Below are positions 1 through 5,401 of a stretch of DNA of 6,169 bases, one piece after another. The DNA is from Cyclobacteriaceae bacterium. Lineage in GTDB: Bacteria > Bacteroidota > Bacteroidia > Cytophagales > Cyclobacteriaceae. The notes below the pieces were generated by a model. It was not told the origin of the DNA. It ran no database searches and was given only the letters and a program-made list of their open reading frames with translations. Location of the stretch: the NCBI GenBank assembly GCA_947458795.1, contig CANHCD010000136.1, positions 1 through 6,169 on the forward strand, given 5' to 3'. Within the stretch, counting starts at the first letter, position 1, and each line of letters opens with the position of its first letter. The position numbers were made by a program, and so were the translations under genes.

Positions 1-538
1 CTTAGCCTTTTACTACCAAAACGCCAGCCCTTTCTTAACCGAGCTGGGCGTAGAAAACTCAACGGGCAAAATGGCATTGGGACAGGTATCGGAAGTGTTA
101 TTTCTTGTGGCTCTCCCCTTTTTCTTCACTCGCTTTGGCTTGAAAAAAACACTTGCTGTAGCCATGTTGGCTTGGGTCATCCGCTACCCTTTCTTTGCTT
201 TTGGAGATACGGACAGTGGAACCTGGATGCTGCTTGCCGGCATCATTCTGCATGGCATTTGTTACGATTTCTTTTTTGTCAGCGGTCAAATCTACACCGA
301 TGCCCATGCGGGTAAAAAATACAAGTCTGCCGCACAAGGCTTAATCACGCTTGCTACCTACGGGATAGGAATGGGCTTTGGATTTTGGGTAGCAGGTCAA
401 GTCTCCAATTTCTACCTAATCGAGGCGGGGCAACACAATTGGAAATTAATTTGGTTGATTCCCGCTGGGATTTCCGCCTTGGTTTTCCTATTTTTCATAG
501 CTGTTTTCAAACCAGAAAAAATAAAAAGCCCAAACTAA
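1..538 (+). CDS. NupG-like nucleoside/sugar MFS transporter, C-terminal part (5' truncated by window edge)
   Basis: The reading frame is open from base 2 to the stop at 536-538, so about 178 C-terminal residues of a carrier of roughly 400 are visible. The ATG at 71 is an internal methionine, because coding sequence in the style of the family (YYQNASPFLTELG) runs in front of it. About five hydrophobic helices can be read, fitting TM8-TM12 of a 12-helix MFS protein, and the tail ends in a charged KPEKIKSPN. The segment GICYDFFFVSGQIYTD is typical of the nucleoside:H+ symporter (NupG/XapB) family. The protein would sit in the inner membrane and import a small polar solute by proton symport. Bacteroidota paralogues of this family often lie beside sugar-modifying genes rather than nucleoside genes. 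Since the next gene starts 12 bases downstream, I infer that the cargo may be a product of the oxidoreductase module instead of a nucleoside. Family is fairly sure; substrate is open. Confidence 0.88.
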   Translation, partial: LAFYYQNASPFLTELGVENSTGKMALGQVSEVLFLVALPFFFTRFGLKKTLAVAMLAWVIRYPFFAFGDTDSGTWMLLAGIILHGICYDFFFVSGQIYTDAHAGKKYKSAAQGLITLATYGIGMGFGFWVAGQVSNFYLIEAGQHNWKLIWLIPAGISALVFLFFIAVFKPEKIKSPN

Positions 539-550
539 CCCCTATCCAAC

Positions 551-1423
551 ATGACTTTCAATTCAGGAAGACGCGATTCTTTCAAAAAAATGATCCTTGG
601 CGGAGCAGCCATGGGGTCCCTTGCTTCCTTTGACTTCAAAGAAAAGGGAGCGCCTGCACTCAAGGGCAACATCAACCACGGCGTTTGCGCCTGGTCCATG
701 CGTCCACTTAGCTTGGAAGAGCTCTGCGCCCAAATCAAGTCCGTAGGGGTGGGTGCCATTGACCTGATTAGCCCTGCCAACTGGGATCTCCTCAAAAAAT
801 ACGACATCCATTGCTCCATGTGCAACGGTGCTGAGATTAGCATTGCCGATGGGTTCAACGAGCCTAAGTTTCATGCGCAGCTGGAAAAGAACTACCTAGA
901 ATTGATCCCTCTAGTGCAAAAGGCAGGCTACAAGAATGTCATTGCCTTTTCAGGAAATCGCCGCGGCATGGACGATGAAACTGGAATGAAAAACTGTGAG
1001 ATCGGAATTAAAAAAATTCTGAGCCAAGCAGAAAAACACGGGGTAATCATCACCATGGAATTGCTCAATAGCCGGGTAGATCACAAGGATTACATGTGTG
1101 ACAAGTCTGCTTGGGGGATTGAACTGTGCAAGCGAGTTGGAAGCGAAAACTTTAAGCTCCTCTTTGACATTTACCACATGCAAATTGACGAGGGGGACAT
1201 CATTCGCACCATTCGAAACAGCCACCAATACTTTGGGCATTACCACACGGCTGGAAACCCAGGAAGAAATGATTTGGATGAAAGCCAAGAAATAAATTAC
1301 CCGCCTATCATGCAAGCTATTGTAGATTCGGGTTTCAAAGGCTATGTTTCCCATGAATTTATCCCCAAGGGAGAAAATAAAATTGCTGCACTGGGTCATG
1401 CCGTGCAGGTTTGCGATGTATAA
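551..1423 (+). CDS. Tat-exported xylose isomerase-like TIM-barrel protein (hydroxypyruvate isomerase-like)
   Basis: The 290-residue protein starts with a twin-arginine-like signal (GRRDSFKKM, residues 6-14) and a short hydrophobic stretch to about residue 27, supporting the ATG at 551. No lipobox and no clear AxA cleavage site are visible. The remainder fits an AP-endonuclease-2/xylose isomerase-like TIM barrel. Likely metal ligands at the usual strand ends are Glu170 (TMELLNSR), Asp206 (LLFDIYHMQ), His232 (GHYHTAGNPGRND) and Glu269 (SHEFIPKG). The LLFDIYHMQ and PGR...EINY segments are hallmarks of the hydroxypyruvate isomerase-like group. Export makes a role in cytoplasmic glyoxylate metabolism unlikely. 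In related clusters such proteins act on keto-sugars or keto-glycosides by isomerisation, epimerisation or C-O/C-C bond cleavage. Sitting 22 bases before the FAD dehydrogenase, it is inferred to process that enzyme's keto product. Fold and metal site are confident; the reaction is not. Confidence 0.88.
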   Translation: MTFNSGRRDSFKKMILGGAAMGSLASFDFKEKGAPALKGNINHGVCAWSMRPLSLEELCAQIKSVGVGAIDLISPANWDLLKKYDIHCSMCNGAEISIADGFNEPKFHAQLEKNYLELIPLVQKAGYKNVIAFSGNRRGMDDETGMKNCEIGIKKILSQAEKHGVIITMELLNSRVDHKDYMCDKSAWGIELCKRVGSENFKLLFDIYHMQIDEGDIIRTIRNSHQYFGHYHTAGNPGRNDLDESQEINYPPIMQAIVDSGFKGYVSHEFIPKGENKIAALGHAVQVCDV

Positions 1424-1445
1424 CGAATTAAAATAAAACCAGAAT

Positions 1446-3125
1446 ATGGCAAATGAAGCGTATGACGCAATTGTAGTTGGGTCAGGAATTAGTGGCGGAT
1501 GGGCCGCAAAAGAGCTTACTGAGAAGGGCCTTCGCGTACTTCTACTTGAAAGAGGCCCAAATGTCGAGCACATCAAAGATTACAAATCAGCGACACTCCC
1601 ACCTTGGGAAGTACCGCACAGAGGGCGTAGAACGCAAGACCTACTTGACAAGCACCCTACCCTCCAGCGCGACTACGTGCTCAATGAGCTCAACCTGGAT
1701 TGGTGGGCACACGAAAGTGATTCCCCTTATGTAGAAGAAAAACCATTCAACTGGTTTAGAGGCTATCAAGTAGGAGGTCGCTCCCTGCTTTGGGGTAGAC
1801 AATCCTACCGCTGGTCTGAAATGGACTTTGAAGCCAATGCCAAGGACGGCATCGCGGTGGATTGGCCGATTCGCTACAAGGACATTGCTCCTTGGTACAG
1901 CTACGTAGAGAAGTTCATTGGGGTATCCGGTTCTAAGGAAGGACTAGATGTATTGCCTGATGGTGAATTTCAGCCACCGATGCCGATGAACTGTGTGGAA
2001 GAAGCTGGAACAGCCAAAATCAAAGATCATTACAAAGGCGCGCGAAACTGGATCATCGGTAGACCTGCCAACATCACGCAACCACTACCTGGACGCCCAG
2101 GCTGCCAATACCGCAACAAGTGCTCTCTTGGCTGTCCGTTTGGAGGCTATTTCTCCACCCAGGCTTCTACCCTGCCTGCAGCCATGGCTACCGGCAAACT
2201 CACCCTTCGACCTTGGTCCATCGTTCGCAAGCTGGTCTACGACAAAGACAGTCAAAAAGCTACTGGCGTAGAAGTTGTAGATGGTCAGACCAACGAAACA
2301 ATTGAGTTTTCCGCAAAAATCATTTTCCTCTGCGCCTCCACCATCGCTTCAACGGCCATTCTGATGCGTAGTGCTACAGATATCTGGCCAGGTGGATTGG
2401 GCTCTAGCTCAGGGGAATTGGGACACAATATAATGGACCACCATTTCCGATTGGGTGCCAGCGGTACCTACGAAGGATTTGATGACAAGTATTATTTTGG
2501 CAAGCGGCCTACCGGATTGTACATCCCACGCTTCCGAAATGTAAATGGCGACAAGCGAGATTACATCCGAGGCTTTGGCTACCAAGGAGGTGCCAGCCGC
2601 AGTGGATGGAGTAGAGATGTGGCCGAACTAGGACTAGGAGGCCCAATGAAAGATGCACTTACCGAACCAGGACCATGGTCCATGGGCATCACTGCCTTTG
2701 GAGAAATTCTTCCGTACCACGACAACTTGATCAAACTCAGCGACACCGTAAAGGACAAGTGGGGAATGGAAGCCCTCGTGATGAGTGCAGAAATCAAAGA
2801 AAACGAGCAGAAAATGCGCGTAGACATGATGAACGATGCAGCAGAAATGCTCGAAGTAGCAGGGTTCAAAAATGTGAAGACCTTTGACAATGGCTACACT
2901 TTTGGAAATGGAATCCACGAAATGGGCACAGCGCGTATGGGTAGAGATCCAAAGACTTCGGTCTTGAATGGCAACAACCAAGTATGGGACGCCAAAAACG
3001 TGTTTGTGACGGATGGAGCCTGCATGACCTCTGCAGCAGCACAAAACCCTTCGCTTACCTACATGGCCTTGACCGCACGAGCAGCTGCTTTTGCCGTTGA
3101 AGAATTGAAAAAGCAAAACCTCTAA
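1446..3125 (+). CDS. GMC-family FAD-dependent oxidoreductase, catalytic (large) subunit of a gluconate/glucoside-type dehydrogenase
   Basis: The 559-residue protein has the usual GMC length and opens at once with the FAD-binding Rossmann motif VGSGISGG (Gly12, Gly14, Gly17), ending in the acidic ERG at 35-37, so the ATG at 1446 leaves no room for a signal peptide. The GYQVGGRSLLWGRQS segment (107-120) is the second flavin-contact region. The C-terminal catalytic part carries GIHEMGTARMG with the probable base His491, then VTDGACMTSAAAQNPSLT with Asn534. Cys220, Cys226 and Cys230 (PGCQYRNKCSLGC) have the C-x5-C-x3-C spacing that binds a 3Fe-4S cluster in the FAD-glucose dehydrogenase alpha subunit, marking it as a dehydrogenase rather than an oxidase. 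It probably oxidises a hydroxyl of a sugar, glycoside or polyol. The partner small subunit starts 12 bases downstream and probably exports it by Tat hitchhiking. Exact substrate unknown; glucoside 3-dehydrogenase is my leading guess. Confidence 0.93.
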   Translation: MANEAYDAIVVGSGISGGWAAKELTEKGLRVLLLERGPNVEHIKDYKSATLPPWEVPHRGRRTQDLLDKHPTLQRDYVLNELNLDWWAHESDSPYVEEKPFNWFRGYQVGGRSLLWGRQSYRWSEMDFEANAKDGIAVDWPIRYKDIAPWYSYVEKFIGVSGSKEGLDVLPDGEFQPPMPMNCVEEAGTAKIKDHYKGARNWIIGRPANITQPLPGRPGCQYRNKCSLGCPFGGYFSTQASTLPAAMATGKLTLRPWSIVRKLVYDKDSQKATGVEVVDGQTNETIEFSAKIIFLCASTIASTAILMRSATDIWPGGLGSSSGELGHNIMDHHFRLGASGTYEGFDDKYYFGKRPTGLYIPRFRNVNGDKRDYIRGFGYQGGASRSGWSRDVAELGLGGPMKDALTEPGPWSMGITAFGEILPYHDNLIKLSDTVKDKWGMEALVMSAEIKENEQKMRVDMMNDAAEMLEVAGFKNVKTFDNGYTFGNGIHEMGTARMGRDPKTSVLNGNNQVWDAKNVFVTDGACMTSAAAQNPSLTYMALTARAAAFAVEELKKQNL

Positions 3126-3137
3126 TCCGACAAGAAC

Positions 3138-3698
3138 ATGACTTTAATGAATAGAAGAGACGCGCTAAAATCTGTGGCACTCCTGATGGGAGGAACATTT
3201 ATCGGTTCAACAGCACTTCTAACCGGATGTGCACCCGGTTCACAGTTAAAAGATTTGAACTTTACCGCTGAGGATTTGGCCTTTTTGGATGAGATTGGAG
3301 AAACCATCATTCCTACTACAGATACCCCGGGAGCAAAAGCTACCAAAATCGGGGAGTTTATGCAGATGATGGTGAAGGATTGCTACGATGCAGACCAGCA
3401 AACCACCTTTATCACCGGATTGAATACCATCCGAACTGATTTCAAAGCGGAAAAGAGTGTAGACTTTATGGAAGGAACTCCAGAAGATCGCTTGGCATTC
3501 CTCAACGCAATGCACCAAAAGTATGTAGCTAGTGGAGAGGAAAAGCAACCTGAAATCATCCACATGCTTCGCGATTTGACCGTGCTGGGCTACTTCAGCT
3601 CAGAAATTGGCGCTACCCAAGCACTTAGATACCAAGAAACACCAGGACGATTTGATCCTTGCCTGGATTACAAAAAAGGAGACCGAGCCTGGGTTTAA
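3138..3698 (+). CDS. gluconate 2-dehydrogenase subunit 3 family protein (Tat/lipoprotein small subunit of the GMC dehydrogenase)
   Basis: The 186-residue protein begins with a twin-arginine motif (NRRDALK, residues 5-11), a hydrophobic stretch (about 12-29) and a lipobox LTGC with Cys31, so it should leave by Tat and be lipid-anchored. An in-frame ATG at 3147 could also serve as start and keeps the whole signal. The mature part has the family look: an early FLDEIGETIIPTTDTPGA segment (49-66), a helical middle, and a late GYFSSEIGATQALRYQETPGRF segment (151-172). This family is the small subunit of gluconate/glucose/glucoside FAD dehydrogenases. It lacks a cofactor, stabilises the GMC subunit and brings it through Tat as a 'hitchhiker' complex. 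The gene sits 12 bases after the GMC gene and is the last before a strong terminator. No cytochrome c subunit follows, so the electron outlet must lie elsewhere. Confidence 0.92.
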   Translation: MTLMNRRDALKSVALLMGGTFIGSTALLTGCAPGSQLKDLNFTAEDLAFLDEIGETIIPTTDTPGAKATKIGEFMQMMVKDCYDADQQTTFITGLNTIRTDFKAEKSVDFMEGTPEDRLAFLNAMHQKYVASGEEKQPEIIHMLRDLTVLGYFSSEIGATQALRYQETPGRFDPCLDYKKGDRAWV

Positions 3699-3714
3699 TT
3701 TGAATTTCAACCTG

Positions 3715-3749
3715 CTGCCTGCCTTTCAAAAGGGCAGGCAGTTTTTTTT
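3715..3749 (+). terminator. rho-independent terminator of the + strand operon
   Basis: A 12-bp stem is formed by 3715-3726 and 3730-3741 with one T-G wobble and a CAA loop, followed at once by eight T residues (3742-3749). It lies 17 bases after the stop of the subunit 3 gene. The left flank has no matching A-run, so it should work mainly for the + strand and not as an efficient terminator of the convergent gene ending at 3755. Confidence 0.93.
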
Positions 3750-3754
3750 GGTGT

Positions 3755-4402
3755 TTAATCCGCAAATTCCTCTTGAACAGGCTTTTTGAAGATGTAGATG
3801 TAAATCACCAAAATGAAAATTAGGAGTAGGGCCAGTTCAAACTGCGCCCAGATTTGAGATCGGTTGATCAAGGTTTTTGCTTTGGAAACCAATTTTTCTC
3901 CTTCCTCCAACTGAATAGAACTCAATTTCTCCAAGTCTTGCTGGGCACGGGCAATCTTTTGATCGTAGACCTTGACTTGGGCCTCATTTACGCCTGTAGA
4001 ATCATTGTAAAGCAGTTGATAGCTTTTGATGCTCAGGTCTTTCTCAATGATGCGTTTGAAATCTGCCAATAAGGTAGCCTCTTGCTCCGTCAACTGTGTT
4101 GCTTCAAAAGCTGCCACCAGTTTCAGAATCGCCTGCTCCTCCTTGGAGATCTCCAGTACCGCCTTGGAGTAGTCAAAATTGAGGGTACAGTGGTCCACCA
4201 ACTTTTGAATCGTAAATAATTTTTCGGAGATCTGAAAAATATAGCTCTCCACCAGCAAGCGATCCTCATACACATCGGATAGCGTACTGCTCACGCTTCG
4301 AAAAGATTGGCGCTCCAATAGATTCTTTCCATACAGTAGCACCACGAGCACCCCGATAATCAGGAAGCCGGTTATTTTTCGTTTTTTATAGGAAATGGCC
4401 AT
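3755..4402 (-). CDS. membrane protein with MCP-type four-helix-bundle sensor domain, no output domain
   Basis: The 215-residue protein has an N-terminal membrane helix (about 10-25, after a basic KKRK), a roughly 160-residue helical region (30-186), a second membrane helix (about 187-205) and a ten-residue cytoplasmic tail ending EEFAD. This is the layout of the periplasmic ligand-binding half of a chemoreceptor. The segment VYEDRLLVESYIFQISEKL near residues 44-62 resembles the start of the 4HB_MCP_1 domain. No HAMP, methyl-accepting, kinase or other output domain follows, and the tail is too short to hold one. Such stand-alone sensor bundles occur in Bacteroidota with unknown function; a role in sensing, or as an accessory to another membrane protein, is only a guess. 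It lies 80 bases downstream of the GH16 gene on the same strand and converges with the dehydrogenase operon. The start ATG is directly before the basic, membrane-proximal sequence and looks right. Confidence 0.75.
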   Translation of the reverse strand: MAISYKKRKITGFLIIGVLVVLLYGKNLLERQSFRSVSSTLSDVYEDRLLVESYIFQISEKLFTIQKLVDHCTLNFDYSKAVLEISKEEQAILKLVAAFEATQLTEQEATLLADFKRIIEKDLSIKSYQLLYNDSTGVNEAQVKVYDQKIARAQQDLEKLSSIQLEEGEKLVSKAKTLINRSQIWAQFELALLLIFILVIYIYIFKKPVQEEFAD

Positions 4403-4433
4403 GGTAGTAAATAATTCTAACTTAGTCGTAAGA

Positions 4434-4466
4434 TTTAAGTAAAGCGCATTCTAGGTAATTCCCAAA
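4434..4466 (-). promoter_or_regulatory. possible weak Bacteroidota-type promoter for the four-helix-bundle gene
   Basis: Read on the - strand, a TTTG box (4463-4466) is followed after 21 bases by TACTTAAA (4434-4441), a partial match to the Bacteroidota -33/-7 pattern TTTG...TAnnTTTG. It lies 32 bases before the start codon. The second box is imperfect, so the gene may instead be read from the GH16 gene upstream. Confidence 0.25.
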
Positions 4467-4482
4467 GGATTTGAGGCAAATT

Positions 4483-5292
4483 TCAGGGATTTTGATTCGG
4501 GTTTTGATTGTACACCCGCACGTAGTCCACTTCCATTCGTTGCGGCCAAATAGCCGGATCCACACCCTCTTTTCCACCCCAGTTGCCTCCCACGGCAAGG
4601 TTGAGAATCAAGTAAAAGGGTTGGTCAAAAGGCCATTCCTTGTAATCATTACCTGAGTTTTTGAAAGTGAAATAGAGCTTTCCATCAATGTAAAAATCGA
4701 TTTGCTCCTTCTTCCAATCCGCAGCATAGGTATGGAATTCAGTGGCAAAATCTGGAACCAGCAACTTTCCTCCTTTTTGTGTTCCAATCATGTGATTGAA
4801 GGCTTCGGTATGCACCGTCCCATGCACAGTTCCAGGGTCATAGCCCACATGCTCCATGATGTCGATTTCTCCATTCTTTGGCCAGCCTCCAAATCGATCT
4901 TCCTCAGGAAGCATCCAAATCGCCGGCCAGGTGCCGCGTCCTTTAGGCAACTTGGCACGAACTTCTACATAGCCGTATTGCCAGGACCCCTTTCCTTTGG
5001 AGACCAGTTTGGCGGAGGTATAGCCCTTGGGCTGACTCGCATCCGCATGGGCCTCAACGATCAACACCCCTCCCTGCACACGTGCATTCTTCGATTGACC
5101 TGAAGTATAGAGCTGAAGCTCATTGTTGCCCCAACCATGATCTCCTACCTCAAGGCTCCATTTGCTCGAATTAGGAAGACCATCTAAGTCAAACTCATCG
5201 GACCAAAGGAGCTTGGCTCCGGATTTTGATCCTTGGGAATAGGTAGAAAAAGAAAAAAGAAGGCCAAGCGATAAGAGATAAATAACTTTCAT
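4483..5292 (-). CDS. secreted glycoside hydrolase family 16 (laminarinase-type endo-beta-1,3-glucanase)
   Basis: I chose the ATG at 5292 because it puts a standard signal peptide at the N-terminus (MKVIYLLSLGLLFSFS, probable cleavage near STYSQG, residue 21). An in-frame ATG at 5370 would add 26 unlikely residues. The 269-residue protein is a single GH16 jelly-roll domain. The active-site signature GEIDIMEHVG gives nucleophile Glu142, Asp144 and acid/base Glu147. WPAIWMLPE (122-130) and the substrate-cleft segments DHGWGNNELQLYT (51-63) and NLAVGGNWGG (231-240) are typical of bacterial laminarinases. The enzyme should cut internal beta-1,3 (or mixed beta-1,3/1,4) glucan linkages outside the cytoplasm. 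No carbohydrate-binding module, lipobox or type 9 secretion tail is present, so a soluble periplasmic or secreted form is likely. The C-terminus ends in a small NQNPNQNP repeat. No SusC/SusD genes are visible nearby, so it is not clearly part of a polysaccharide utilisation locus. Family certain, exact glucan uncertain. Confidence 0.93.
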   Translation of the reverse strand: MKVIYLLSLGLLFSFSTYSQGSKSGAKLLWSDEFDLDGLPNSSKWSLEVGDHGWGNNELQLYTSGQSKNARVQGGVLIVEAHADASQPKGYTSAKLVSKGKGSWQYGYVEVRAKLPKGRGTWPAIWMLPEEDRFGGWPKNGEIDIMEHVGYDPGTVHGTVHTEAFNHMIGTQKGGKLLVPDFATEFHTYAADWKKEQIDFYIDGKLYFTFKNSGNDYKEWPFDQPFYLILNLAVGGNWGGKEGVDPAIWPQRMEVDYVRVYNQNPNQNP

Positions 5293-5401
5293 TGCAGGAA
5301 GAAAAACTTTTTGAATTGAGACAAGGTTGACAAAATCAAGTAGGTATCTCTTGAGAATCGAGGATATCACCTATTTTAGCAACGAATATACTCCCAAAAT
5401 T
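5293..5401. promoter_or_regulatory. divergent promoter region between GH16 and hmgA
   Basis: These 109 bases separate the divergent starts of GH16 (-) and hmgA (+) and must hold at least one promoter, probably two. For hmgA, CTTG (5350-5353) and TATTTTAG (5372-5379), 18 bases apart, partly match the Bacteroidota -33/-7 pattern. For GH16, a - strand TTTTGG (5393-5398) and TAAAAT lie a fitting distance apart, though these are weak matches. An inverted repeat TCAAG-N9-CTTGA (5336-5354) overlaps the putative hmgA upstream box and could be an operator, though five-base arms can arise by chance. Confidence 0.4.

Larger units (their letters stand above)
1..3749 (+). other. probable operon: MFS carrier - TIM barrel - GMC dehydrogenase - subunit 3
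   Basis: Four same-strand genes are separated by 12, 22 and 12 bases with no terminator between them and a strong terminator after the last one. The promoter must lie upstream of the window, since the first gene is already in progress at base 1. Co-transcription is inferred from spacing. It supports one pathway: substrate oxidation by the GMC/subunit 3 complex, conversion of the keto product by the exported TIM barrel, and uptake by the carrier. Confidence 0.8.

Noticed and set aside
551..1423. Naming the TIM-barrel gene hyi for glyoxylate metabolism
   Set aside because: The twin-arginine signal and the oxidoreductase neighbours do not fit, and no glyoxylate carboligase or tartronate semialdehyde reductase gene is nearby.
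950..1576. A 208-codon antisense open frame across the end of the TIM-barrel gene and the start of the GMC gene
   Set aside because: It lies opposite two well-supported genes and crosses their junction. Its translation has no family features, and it is best explained as a codon-usage shadow.
2634..3116. A 160-codon antisense open frame within the GMC gene
   Set aside because: Fully opposite the conserved catalytic part of the GMC protein, with a Cys/His/Val-rich composition typical of antisense shadows.
3221..3240. Inverted repeat AACCGG-N8-CCGGTT
   Set aside because: It lies inside the lipobox coding region of the subunit 3 gene, where the codons for the signal explain it; there is no T-run and no sensible regulatory position.
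4469..4481. Short hairpin ATTTG-AGG-CAAAT just after the GH16 stop
   Set aside because: Only a five-bp AT-rich stem with no T-tract in the direction of transcription, too weak to call a terminator.
3755..5292. Treating the GH16 gene and its neighbour as a polysaccharide utilisation locus tied to the dehydrogenase operon
   Set aside because: No SusC/SusD pair, regulator or further glycosidase is visible, and the genes are on the opposite strand from the operon. The link would rest on proximity alone.
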